Assembly: GCA_018350325.1 (NCBI GenBank)
Contig: JAEVLN010000003.1
Span: 455,985-519,984 of the forward strand
Reading direction: 5' to 3'
DNA from: Globodera rostochiensis
Lineage: Eukaryota > Nematoda > Chromadorea > Rhabditida > Heteroderidae
DNA: 64,000 nucleotides
Below, piece by piece: positions 10,805-21,637 of this stretch. The notes beneath the pieces are model-generated. The model ran no database searches, was not told the origin of the DNA, and saw only the letters and a program-made list of their open reading frames with translations. Position numbers and translations under genes: made by a program. The first letter of the stretch is position 1. Each line of letters begins with the position of its first letter.

Positions 10805-11303
10805 GATTGTTCGTTTGGCAACAGAATTTTAAAACAAAATAAACGCCCCGGGGCATACCCCAATGATTAAAAAATTAAAAGCATTTTCAACCCGTGGACA
10901 AATCTTGGGCGACTGCCAACAACACTGTGCGGAGATTGGAACCAAAAATTCAACAAATTTAGTTTCATTTTGTCTGCCTGGCCCAAATTCGCCGACTGCA
11001 AAGACCCGAACAGCGTAAACTGCACGCATTTAACACGGGAATGTGAACAGAAGGGGGGTAAGGGCTGTTGCTACGTGTGCGGCACGGATTTGTGCAATAG
11101 CAAAGGATGGACCTGCGGCGCCAAGTAATCATTACATTATTCAAATTAATTAATTATTTGAAATGCTTTCAAGGCCGTCCACCCCCGAGGCGACTACGTC
11201 AACAACCGCTTCCACCGTTCCGCCGCCCACCCCCGAGACGACAACCGCTTCCACCACTGTGCCCGACGTCCCCGCCAAGACGACGTCCAACTCCATTAGA
11301 GAT
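10805..11303 (+). pseudogene. Broken third copy of the Ly6-like gene
   Basis: 10805-10975 holds scattered matches to 500-940 with large internal losses. From about 10976 the sequence matches exon 3 of the Ly6-like gene (through CCYVCGTDLCN to the donor at about 11124). It then matches intron 3 and the first part of exon 4 (from 11175). Exons 1 and 2 and the signal peptide are absent. Exon 4 stops abruptly at about 11294, inside the stalk, where the MITE at 11295 begins. It cannot encode the full protein. Confidence 0.7.
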
Positions 11304-11365
11304 CGGACGATCGAGATTCTTTGATCAAAAAACCCGATCGGTCCTCTCAAGTCCGATCCCTAATT
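11295..11365. mobile_element. Short TAGAG-type MITE, copy A2, at a deletion breakpoint
   Basis: The 71-bp unit has the same ends as 3517-3587 and 24087-24157. Its right flank matches the right flank of those two copies (GCATTTGTGTGTAAAAATAA). Its left flank is instead the truncated Ly6-like exon 4. The flanks suggest that the breakpoint of a deletion or recombination fell at this element. Confidence 0.55.
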
Positions 11366-11989
11366 TTCTGTGTGTGTGTGCTTCTTTCACTCCGCTTTGT
11401 GTTGTGTACAAATACATATAATTGGGATGATCATTCCATGCATTTGTGTGTAAAAATAAATGCTCGCCTTCCACAATGAGCTCCGTGAGGTACGGTAGTC
11501 TTGGTAGTGCTCTTTGAATACTGTACTGTTTTTGTGTGAATTTTTTGATACCGTAATAGTATTGGAGGGTTTTCTTTCGTAAAATACCGTAATTATGAGG
11601 GCTCCTCTAGTGATCCCATTGTCCTCATTGTGAAGTCCTCTCTCTTCACTAATATCAATTCTATCAAAATTAATTTTCAAAAAAATAAAATATTTTATAG
11701 TAATGGCAAATAGGTAATTTATATTACATATCCGGCGGTGTTAATTTTTGAGTCAAAACATGGCAATTGAAATACTGAAACATGGAAATTGTTCAAGACC
11801 GGACATTATTCGGCCCCATATGCCCGGGGTATACCGGATTGCTCCAAAACGTCAGGTTATTCCCGGATAATTAATTTGGCTGTAATTTAATTCCAAACCT
11901 AATCGCCCGGATAAGCCGGCCTTGATCAACCAGCGCTTCCAAAACCAATTAATCGATCAGTTTTAGACAAAAAAATTTGTGGTTAAAAG

Positions 11990-12951
11990 TAGAGACCGGT
12001 CGAGACGAGATCTCGTCTCGAAATCTCGAAAAATCTCGACGAGATTCTCGAGAAATCTCGTCTCGACATCTCGTCTCGAATAAAACTGAATTTTCGAGAT
12101 TTTTCGAGATCCGAGATTTTTTCGAGAATCTCGTCTCGAGTCTCGCTCGAAAGAAGCTCGAGATTCTCGATCTCGACTCCAAAAATTTTTCATAAAAACA
12201 GTGCTTTTCTTAACAAAGATTGCCAATTTTTGTAAAAAATTCCCCCGGCGGCGCCTGTCGGCACAGCCGGACATACTCCATTTTGCTGCAAATCTCTTAA
12301 CAAATTGAGTTAAAAATTCAAAATGTTCTCGGCGGCGCCTATCGGCACCGCCGAACCTTCTCTCACTCCCAGTGAATAAAAATTCTCAATTTGAAAAATT
12401 TCTTAAAAAAATGTTTAAAAAATTCTAACTTTTTTCTTACCGGCTCTTTTATACCCCACCCACTACAGTGTGTAAGAAAGTATAAGGCCACCCTATTTTT
12501 TGACTTTTTGTCCACTTATATTGAATTTGTCGAGCTGAAATTTTTACCTGTTGTGGCGTTTGCATAACTATTAAGATTCAAACACAGAAAAAGGAAAGTG
12601 CTAAAGAAATTTTTTTTTAGGAATTTTTTTTCAAAATCGGAGGTGTAAACATAGGCTAACACTTATATTTCGTGACCAAATTTTGAGACATGCTTCTAAG
12701 TGCTGCTCACTTTTTACCCGTACAAAATTAGGTGGAGTTTGGAGAATTTTGAAAAAAAAAAATTATATTTTCATCAAAACTCTCGAATCTCGACTGTTCC
12801 GGCTCGAGATTTTTCGAGATCCGAGATTTTTCGAGAATCTCGTCTCGACATCTCGTCTCGACTAAAATGAGCTTCACGAGATTTTTCGAGATACGAGATT
12901 TTTTCGAGAATCTCGTCTCGAGTCTCGCTCGAAGCTCAAGTCCGGTCTCTA
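11990..12951. mobile_element. hAT-like non-autonomous element with TCTCGAGA-rich arms and GTTAAAAG target duplication
   Basis: The element starts TAGAGACCGG and ends CCGGTCTCTA. GTTAAAAG lies directly outside both ends (11982-11989 and 12952-12959). The collinear block at 27080-27087 has a single GTTAAAAG and no element, so it preserves the empty site. Both arms (about 12000-12180 and 12780-12951) consist of TCGAGATTTTTCGAGAT-type words. The centre contains two CGG palindromes (12245-12270, 12329-12353) and no transposase frame. Insertion after the block duplication is the simplest reading. Confidence 0.85.
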
Positions 12952-12959
12952 GTTAAAAG

Positions 12960-13290
12960 GTAAAAATGGGGAAAAATCATAAAAACATGTGAGAGGTAAA
13001 TAAAAATGGTTCACCAAATTTGAGACAGTTCAGCCCTGTGGATAGCGTAAATTTGTCCCGAGTAAGGGGGGGATCTGCTGAGAATGCTCTAATAAGTTCA
13101 GGATTCAATTGCATACTGGACAACCTAACAACAATAAGTCCTTGAAACCGCTAAAAAACAGTGATTTTTATTAATTCAAAAACAGATTCATTTTGTTCAG
13201 TTTGATCGCAAATGTCCCCCCCCCCCCGTTTATGCGTTTGAGTGAGTGAGTGATTAAAGTGAATTGAATGTGAATTGATTGAAGTTTTAC
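12960..13290. other. SD2 non-coding sequence without a gene
   Basis: This stretch corresponds to intron sequence of calcineurin A at about 27090-27820. No frame of interest; a C tract at 13209-13218. Confidence 0.4.
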
Positions 13291-13372
13291 CGTCATGTAA
13301 GCCCTTGCGGCCTTCCTGCAGTGTGCCGAGCGGTAGCGAACCGGTGGGCGTCAGACCCTTCAGCTGAAGCAC
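13291..13372 (-). pseudogene. Stranded copy of a calcineurin A C-terminal exon
   Basis: Minus-strand sequence encodes the same [13 protein letters not shown]...HD segment and GTAAAAC donor as the functional exon at 27821-27918. It matches through TCAGCTGAAGCAC and then diverges before the EESE codons and the acceptor. It sits far outside the calcineurin gene at the end of duplicated block SD2. It is an exon fragment with no gene around it. Confidence 0.8.
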
Positions 13373-13432
13373 ACCCGGATTCTAATCTGTAAATGCTCAA
13401 TCCATCTGGATCCGACCGGCTATGGTCCGGAT

Positions 13433-13570
13433 TAGAGTTGGCCGGGATCGGGCGGGATTATCCCGGTTTTTGAAAAGTCGAAATCCCGGTCCCGATTCAA
13501 CATACTGATCCCGATCCCGGTCAATCCCGATCCCGGTTTTTACCAAAAATCCCGATCCCGGCCAACTCTA
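13433..13570. mobile_element. hAT-like MITE, family B, with GTCCGGAT target duplication
   Basis: The 138-bp element starts TAGAGTTGGCCGGGATCGG and ends in the inverted form CCCGGCCAACTCTA. GTCCGGAT flanks both ends (13425-13432 and 13571-13578). The interior is made of CCCGATCCCGGT words. A relative lies at 25575-25802. Confidence 0.85.
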
Positions 13571-13591
13571 GTCCGGATATTTGAAAGTGAC

Positions 13592-13800
13592 GTGAACGAT
13601 TTGTATGGTCAACAAAATGTGAAAGTATTTAATGGACAATCAATCAATTCGTTTTCTGAAATGAAGGCGGCCAATTGTTTGGTATCCGATGGAAAAAGTT
13701 ACGAAACCGGAATCCGGTTACACCCATCGGTTTGTGGAATTCGAATTCCGAAGCCGGTTGGTTATGTTCGCTGTTCGTTCAAATTAGGGTTTAGCCCCAA
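13592..13800 (+). other. Unidentified coding-like fragment related to 6511-6699
   Basis: The frame contains YGQQNVKVF and [11 protein letters not shown]. The first about 130 bp are an inverted relative of the minus-strand fragment at 6511-6699. The frame then runs into the adjacent minisatellite, where it stays open only because of the repeat. Function unknown. Confidence 0.25.
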
Positions 13801-13837
13801 CCACGACCCCCCGAGCCCTAAAATGGGGTCGTCCCCG

Positions 13838-14275
<438 letters not shown>

Positions 14276-14569
14276 TTCTTGGGTCGGGGATCAAGGGTGA
14301 ACAAACACCCCTAAAGATTGACTTTTTTTGGGAAGCAATAAGTACTTTTGAAAAGATAGAAAAATAGCGCAATTTTTTATTCCATCCGTTTCTTTAAAAT
14401 TTGAGAATTCAACAAGTTATAGTCAAAAATTTTCACTGAAAACTTCCAAAATTTAAGTGTTAGCCGAATTTCGTTAATTTTGAAGCAATTTTCTTAACAA
14501 ACTTGTTAAAATCTTCAAGGGGGGTGGGCAGTGATGGAAGGATTTCGAGTTTTATCTTCAAAAATAGCG

Positions 14570-14967
14570 TTTTTGGAGTTTTTTGTAAGAACCGAAAGAA
14601 ATAAAATAATTTTAATAAAATAAATTAATAAATAAAATTCCGTCGCTTTCTGAAAAACGGCCCACCCGGCTGTTTGTTGGTGACGACGCCCAGAAGCCAA
14701 AACAAAAACCCCTTGCTGAATATATAAAATGCATCGTCTTCATTCTGATCGGAATAATGAATATGGGGCCTTGGAATGTGACGGGGAAAAGCCTCCCTCC
14801 CCCCCCCCCCCCCACCGGCGACGCCCCCCCCCCCTCCGGCGACGCCCCCCCCCCGACACTTCTCGAGCCAAAATTAATGCTTTTTCCGTATTCACAACGA
14901 AGCGCCGGGGGCCTTTTTAAGCGGGAGGAAAACATCATTCATTCATCACTCAATTTACTTCGGCAAA
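14570..14967 (+). promoter_or_regulatory. Promoter and 5' leader of the trehalase-cathepsin gene
   Basis: A TATA-like AATATATAAAA lies at 14719-14729, about 240 bases before the ATG. It is conserved, with its surroundings, in the uncoupled copy at 5810-6180 (AATATATAAC at 5961-5970). The leader contains C tracts and the pyrimidine-rich CATTCATTCATCACTCAATT just before CGGCAAAATG. Assignment as core promoter is inference from position and duplication. Confidence 0.45.
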
Positions 14968-17900
14968 ATGCCGGAGTACGCCTTCATCTTCTTCCTTCTC
15001 CTCCCCTTTCTTCCATTGCTTTTGCCGCCCGCGGCGACCGCCAAAACTTTTTACTTAAAAACGCAATTCGAAAAAAACGATGGCATCGTGGAAAAGGACC
15101 TATTGAACTGCTCGCTAAACGGCATCGACCTGACCGAACTCGGCTTGGAACGGAACTGTGAACAATGGCCGGATCTAGGTAAGACAAAGATGAACAAAAA
15201 AGAAATATCATCCTGAATTTCAGCCCCCATTTTCTGCGACGGCAAAATCCTTGAGGTACCGGAGTAGTTTTGTCGGGGACGCCGGGGATGGCATGTCCGG
15301 GTCGGGGAATCGGGGACGCCGGGGATGGCATGTCCGGGTCGGGGAATCGGGGACGCCGGGGATGGCATGTCCGGGTCGGGGAATCGGGGACGCCGGGGAT
15401 GGCATGTCCGGGTCGGGGAATCGGGGACCTTCCAAGGCTTAAATGACGGGGAAAATGTTAATATTTGTCTTCAGGCGGTGAACTATTGGGGCGTGCGAAT
15501 GCTGTTCTTGCGCGACTCCAAACACTTTGTGGACCGTCCTCTGCTGAATGAGCCCAAAAAGGTGGTCGAGCAGTTCAAGGCCCGGTTCAATGTGACCGAG
15601 TGGAAACAGTTCATTGCCAGCGACATGAGTCCAGCCCAAGTGGACGAGCTGGGCAAATTTGTCCAAGAGAATTTTGGAAAAGCCGACGGACTGTTGATCC
15701 CGTAAAAATTCGCTTAAACAAATAAAATTAATTCAAAAATTGTTAAGGCATGAGCCGGAAGATTGGAAGGAAAATCCGCAAAAATTTGACCAAATAAAAG
15801 ATGCCAAATTGAAGAAATGGGCCAACGAAATGCACAAAATGTGGAAGAAAATGAGCAAAAAAATGGCCTCAATTGTAATACAAATAAATGGCCAAACATT
15901 TAAATTATTGGCAATTAATTAATTAATTACCTTTTTCAGATGGACAGCAAAGGCAACCAGCAAAAGCATTCAATGCTTTACGTGTCCAACCCTTTTGTGG
16001 TGCCGGGCGGCCGTTTCCGCGAGCTCCGCTACTGGGATTCCTACTGGATTGTGCGCGGACTGCTCGCTTCCGGTGAGTGCCAACTTTAAACTGAACACTT
16101 TTTGGAGGAGTCGGAACAGTGCCGGGTAAAGCTCCGGCTCCAACTCCAACTTTTCATCTCAAAATGACTGCTTGAACTTTGAACATTTACAGGAATGACG
16201 TCATCAGTACGGAACATTTGCAAAAACTTTGCCGAGCTGATCGACCGCTTTGGCTTTGTGCCAGCCGGAAATCGCATTTTTTACAGCAAACGTTCGCAGC
16301 CGCCCTTCCTTACGCTGTTTGTTGTCCGATCGATAATAATTATTAATTAATTAGCAGTTAATATACAACCTCCTTACAAATTAAGCATGGTCTATGATTA
16401 CTTCGGGGCCACCGGAGACGCCAAATTTCTGAAGGAAATGCTGCCCACTCTCGAAAAGGTCTCCATTATTGTCTAATAGTACATATAATTTAGTAAAAGA
16501 TGCAATTAGCTATGCTCTTTAGCGATGCTCGAGACTTAAATTTACCGAGACTCGAAATCGAGACTTTTTGAGACTCATAACACGATAATCACGCGCATCA
16601 CTAATGCTTTCTCTTCCATTTATTTGTGGTTTTGAAACATTTTTAATGAGATTAAAAGTTTCTCAAAAATATTTCTTCAGTATTTTTTAATTTTATTTAA
16701 TATATTTTATTCCATTTTAATAACAATTACGACAGGAACTCGACTTTTGGCGAACAAAACGATCGGTGGAAGTCATTGTGAAGGGCAAGAAGAAGACATT
16801 CTACCAGTACAAGGCGGACACCAATGTTAGTAATATTCGCCATGCATATAAAATTCAAATTTTAATTTTTTTTTAAATAAAGGATAAATCTAATAAATAA
16901 ATAAATGTTTTTTATTAAAACAAGAACCAATTCCGGCCAAATTATAAACATTTTTAGATGCCCCGGCCGGAGGCATTTTGCCAAGATGTTGATCTTGTGA
17001 AGAACATGACGGACCCAAAGGAAAAGGCCAAAGTTTGGCGAAACATCGCTTCGGCATCGGAGTCGGGCTGGGACTTTAGCTGTGAGAAGCGGCGGCACAA
17101 TTCACTAATTATTTACTAATTATGTCATTAATTAAGCGCGATGGATTCGAAAAGACGAGGCGGACACGGCGAACGCGTGGAAGTTGACCAATTTGATGAC
17201 CACCAGAATTGTGCCGATGGATTTGAACGCGTTGATGTGCGGGAATATGGAGATGCTGGCCCATCTTTACCTCCAAATTGGTCGGTGGCAAGCTTAACTT
17301 CCCCGCCGGGGTTTGACGTAATTACGTATTACGGTTATGGATAATCAGGGAGTACGGTACTTCCGCCGTGGGGGATGGCGTAATTAAGCATTACGGTTTT
17401 TGATTATTTGGTATTAGCCCGTAATTAGGTTTAATACGGTACTTTCGCCTGGATTGGACATAATTACGTATTGGTTTTTGATTGTCCGGGGTTAGCCGCT
17501 TAATCCCTGATTTGCTCATCCCCAAATTGGGCATCATCAAACCACTTGATTATTCATTCCTTCTGAAAATCCCCAAACCCGGGAATCCCCGATCCGCCCC
17601 GCCCCCAATTAAAATTCAAAAGTAAAATGCAAAAATTGAAATAGTTTAATTGTTTCTTTAAAGGTGACAAAGCGAAATCCAGGGCCTACCACGGAAAGTA
17701 CCAACTGTTTATGGAGGACTTCAAAAGCCTGTTCTACAAGAAGGAGCACGGCATTTGGTACGACTACAACATGGAAAATGGCACACTGAACGAGGCGTAC
17801 TACGGAAGCGCCGCGATGCCGCTGTTCGTGCGATGCTACGACACCATCGATTTGGGCACGGCGGAGCGAATGTTCCAGCGGTTGGAGCTGTTCGACAAGC

Positions 17901-20787
17901 AATACAAACTCCTCGGCCATCCGTTTGGAGTGCCGGTCAGGTAAAGCTTTCTTTGGCTTTGGCACTTTCACCCATTTTAATTTCGGAATTTTGGGCAGAA
18001 AATTATTCGGTTTGAATAAATAATTCTTTTTACAGCATCACAGTCAACTCTTCACAGCAATGGGACTTTCCGAACATTTTGCCGGTAAGAGAAGACTAAT
18101 AAAATATCTTTACAAAATTTGGCTCTTGGTTCGCCGGTCACTAGTTATACCCCTCGAAATATTCATAGATAAATGACTTTTGTTTTTCTCCTTCAGCCAT
18201 CTCAACATATGCTCATCGAAGGTCTGCGACGCTCGAGCAACAAAAGGTAAATTCAATCAAAATCGAAATTCCTCGAAGTATTCGGACTTTGATCGAAATT
18301 CATTTCGATATGAGAGAAGTCCGGTCTCCAGTCTTAACCATAAAATGTCATTAACCCCTCTAACTTTTCACAGAATGGAAGACAAAGCCACGGAAATGGC
18401 ACAGAAATGGGTGTCCGCCAATTACAATCTCTTCCAAAATTGTTTGCTGCAAATGTGGGACAAAATGACAGCGGACACGGGCACGCCCGGCAGCGGGGGA
18501 GAGTATAATGCGCAGGTGAACATTATTGGAGAAACGAAACATGGAAAATGACTGTCATTATTTGAGTTGAGGCTTACTGTCATTATAGGAGTTAGGGCTT
18601 ACTGTCATTATTTGAGTTGGGGGTATTGAAACGAAAACCTGGAAAATGGTTACTGTCATTATAGGAGTTAGGGCTTACTGTCATTATTTGAGTTGGGGTA
18701 TTGAAACGAAAACCTGGAAATGACTGTCATTATTTGAGTTGAGGCTTACTGTAATTATAGGAGTTAGGGCTTACTGTCATTATTGGAGTTGAGAGTATGA
18801 AACGAAAACCTGGAAAATGGTTACTGTCATTATAGGAGTTGCGGGTATGAAACGAAAACTTGTTGCTTACTGTATCTGGGGAGGGTGAACGTTTGGGTCT
18901 CGCCGTTTCGCGCCATTGATTTCTACCAATCAACAGAAAAGATTACCTAACCTTAGACGGGCTTCGGATGGACAAACGGCGCCATGTTGGACCTGCTGGT
19001 GACTTATGGAGACGTGCTGAAGCTGAAAAGCGTTCCGGAAATTGATTGCAGCCTCAAAGATTTGGTTCAGGAGCCGGACCAGTACCCGAACAACGTGGTA
19101 AGTATGGAAAAAATACGCAAACTCTTTTTACATACAAAAAACATTTGTTATCTTTTTAGTCGGAATACCGGACCCAACGCTTTATGGAAGAACAGAAAAA
19201 AGTGGACGAAATCAACAGAAGTCAAAATTATTGGACGGTCAGAGAAATTTAACCAAAATTTTGCACAAAAATGACTTTTATTCCTTTCTTAGGCCGTCGT
19301 CTACGAAAGGTTTGCGCTGATGACGGACGACGAGCTCAGAAGACTTTATGGCTCCAAAACGGAGAACAGAAGTGACCGGCCGAAGCCGCAGTTCAAGCAG
19401 GCGGTTGCTCCAATTGATTACGGAGACTTGCCGAAAGCGTTTGACGCGCGGGAAAAGTGGCCAGAATGTGCCGACTTCATCGGCACAACGACAGACCAGG
19501 GTTGGAATATGCCTGGTCGATTCGACACATCTGAACGTGTCGAAGCGTCCGGGTGTCAATTTTATATACTTTTTAACAGCCTTACGGCAAAAAAATCCAA
19601 AATTTTCTCTCTAATAGATGATTGTGGTTCGTGTTGGGCGGTTTCGGCGGCTTCAACATTCACTGACCGAATTTGCATTGCGCGGCTTAAAAAAGGCATA
19701 AAGACGGACAGCAAGCACCCGAGGGCATATGTGTCGGCACAGTACACGCTGGAATGCTCGCCACCTGTCGATGGAAAAGGGCAAGATTTGAATTTAAAAA
19801 TCACGTTTTGTGAATCCCAAAATATTACATATAATATTATTTGTGCTTTTGATTTAAGTATATGAGGAGATGTTTTTCAGATGCAACGGCAGTAATCCAA
19901 CTAGAGCATGGGAATTGTACCGTGACGATGGAACAGTCTCCGGCACTGACAACGCGATGCTCTCGGGCTGCAAACCGTACATCATTCAGTCCATGAGTAT
20001 GTCACTGACAATGTTTTGCAAAAAAACAATTTTGTTACATTTAGGCGAGGCGGAAAAGAACAACACACAATGCAAAAAGGAGTGCGATGAGAAATGGCTG
20101 CAGAAACAATGCCCCAAAAATGTGCTCCTTTTTCCATCACCGATGCCCTACCACCCGTTTCTCATCGGTGGGTAACTGGACTTGTCCCGAATTCGAACAT
20201 TTGGTCGAACAAATCTATACCAAATTTCAAAAATTTTTGGTTCAAGATCGATTTCCTGTAACAGAATCGTTCTAACCCGTGTAGTATAAAATAAATTTCA
20301 ATTCATTTCTTGCAGAAAATTTGCATATGCCCGCAGCAAAAGAAATCTTCCATTGGTCGGGTAATGATGATCCAAATCGCGAGCCGAAAATGATGAGGGA
20401 GCTCATGACAAATGGACCAATCCAAGTTGCATTTCTGTGGTACAGTGACTTCGAAAAATGTGGTAAAAATGGTATTTATATGGTAAGATAAATATAAGTT
20501 GCAAACAAAACAAAAATTTACATTTCAGCGCTCTCCCAAAGCCAATGCAACAAACGAAGGACATGCGGTTAAATTAATTGGTTGGGGGCAAATCGAGAAA
20601 AACGGTGAAATTGCCAAATATTGGCTGACAGTAAACTCCTGGGGAAAATGGTTTGAATAATAGTCGTTTATTATATCAATTTGAACGTTTAAGGTGGGGC
20701 GAAGACGGGCTGTTTAAAATACGCCGCGGGACGAACGAAGTCGAGATTGAATCGTGGAACATTAATTTTGGGATCCCAGATATATGA
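14968..20787 (+). CDS. Trehalase (GH37) fused in frame to a cathepsin B-like cysteine protease
   Basis: Twenty-three exons join without a phase break into 1004 codons: 14968-15178, 15224-15255, 15475-15701, 15748-15874, 15940-16072, 16193-16316, 16386-16458, 16736-16825, 16958-17081, 17137-17280, 17664-17940, 18036-18084, 18197-18246, 18374-18515, 18957-19097, then 19160-19237, 19293-19500, 19618-19780, 19881-19996, 20045-20167, 20316-20482, 20529-20650, 20694-20787. Residues 1-25 are a signal peptide. Trehalase has signature 1 PGGRFRELRYWDSY (221-234), acid Asp378 in SGWDFSSRW, signature 2 QWDFPN (529-534), base Glu597 in GGEY, then GFGWTNG. The protease has a propeptide (about 649-719), mature start near Leu720, Gln743, Cys749 (CGSCW), His945 and Asn969. 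Trehalase splits trehalose into two glucoses; the protease degrades protein. The occluding loop lacks the His-His pair. No stop or second signal peptide separates the halves. Cleavage at about 719 could free the protease. Confidence 0.85.
15274..15427 (+). repeat. 37-bp minisatellite inside trehalase intron 2
   Basis: Four copies of a 37-bp unit (CGGGGACGCCGGGGATGGCA then TGTCCGGGTCGGGGAAT) plus a partial one fill most of the intron between 15255 and 15475. The words are complementary in style to the 13838 minisatellite. Confidence 0.9.
16520..16603. mobile_element. Diverged hAT-like MITE, family D, in trehalase intron 7
   Basis: It starts TAGCGATGCTCGAGAC and ends GCGCATCACTA. Flanks ATGCTCTT and ATGCTTTC match at six of eight positions, consistent with an aged target duplication. 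The interior has CCGAGACTCGAAATCGAGAC like the copy at 27603-27696. Confidence 0.5.
18543..18862 (+). repeat. Direct repeats in trehalase intron 14
   Basis: About nine copies of TTACTGTCATTATTTGAGTT or its variant with TATAGGAGTT alternate with GAAACGAAAACCTGGAAAAT. They form an irregular array that makes this the largest intron of the trehalase half. Confidence 0.8.
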
Positions 20788-21490
20788 ATTTCATTGTTTT
20801 CTTTTCGGATAAAATTTTGACCACTCTCTGTTTGGCCCCCAACTTTGTCGGTGAGTTCCGAAACCGCTCTTCCAATGTTTTGGTGGCACTCCTAGACATC
20901 CTGGGCTTTCCAATAAGCTATAGCAAACGATTTTGACACCCAAGTTAATTCACCAACATTTTTATTTTTTGAAAAAATGTGGCTACCGGTCCGAATTCCA
21001 CCACGAGTGCCGATTCAGTCCCGTACTAAAGCTAATTTGTAAGATTAAGCCTAGCTTAGTTACGGTGTTCCACATGCGGGCCTCTTTTAAATTCCCCCCC
21101 CCCCATTTTTGACCGAATTTGATTGACCTCCATTTTGATCTATTCGAGCCGAATTAGGTATTTGTTAGAAAACTCATTTTTTGTTTTCTATCGTTATTTT
21201 GCCGAGACAGAATTGAATTTTGAAAATTTTCAGGCAACTTTAATCGCTTTATAAGGTTTCCATTTTGGATCTAATTACGGCAAAAAAATTCCATTCTCCC
21301 ACAAAAACCGCTTGGTGGCCAATCAAATTTAAGGAGAACATAATTATAGCTAAAAGTGAAAGAGATTGATGTCTAAGATTTTCCTATCAAAAAATATACC
21401 AATCGACTCCTCTCGATGAGCGCAATCGTCGCTATCATTTTTAAGCTGCGGCAACAACTATAAGCTGAGACACAGCTTCAAATTGCTTTA
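20788..21490. other. Intergenic stretch, no gene seen
   Basis: The 3' flank of the fusion gene. Part of it (21290-21480) resembles 4862-5020. A C tract lies at 21097-21105. There is no supported frame. Confidence 0.45.
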
Positions 21491-21637
21491 GCCGCCAATG
21501 GGTCAACGACGGCGTGGAAGTACAGAGACGGCTTTTTGGTGAGCGAAGAGGGCATTGGCAAAGTGTTGGACGAACTCATCCGAAGAACGCGCGAAGAATA
21601 CGAGAACACTCTGCGGAAATTGAAACTGACATATTAA
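21491..21637 (+). CDS. Hypothetical terminal exon, copy 2 (paired with 760-903)
   Basis: From an acceptor-like GCTTTAG the frame reads AANGSTTAWKYRDGFLVSEE and so on to LKLTY and TAA. It differs from copy 1 at only a few residues. No upstream exon could be found, so this may be only the end of a gene or a relic carried by the duplication. Confidence 0.3.
   Translation, partial: AANGSTTAWKYRDGFLVSEEGIGKVLDELIRRTREEYENTLRKLKLTY

Larger units (their letters stand above)
11655..13372. repeat. Segmental duplication SD2, copy a (partner about 26775-27905)
   Basis: It is collinear with 26775-27905 from CTATCAAAATTAATTT to TCAGCTGAAGCAC. Shared landmarks include GGAAATTGTTCAAGAC, CCAATTAATCGATCAG, TAGACAACCTAACAACA and CGGCCTTCCTGCAGTGTGCC. 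Copy a contains an extra 962-bp transposon (11990-12951). Copy b lies inside a calcineurin intron and includes a calcineurin exon, so copy a is probably the derived one. Confidence 0.8.

Noticed and set aside
19098..19160. Trehalase and cathepsin B as two genes of an operon
   Set aside because: There is no trehalase stop before the junction, the gap is 62 bp, and the protease would start inside its propeptide without a signal peptide. Kept as the alternative to test.
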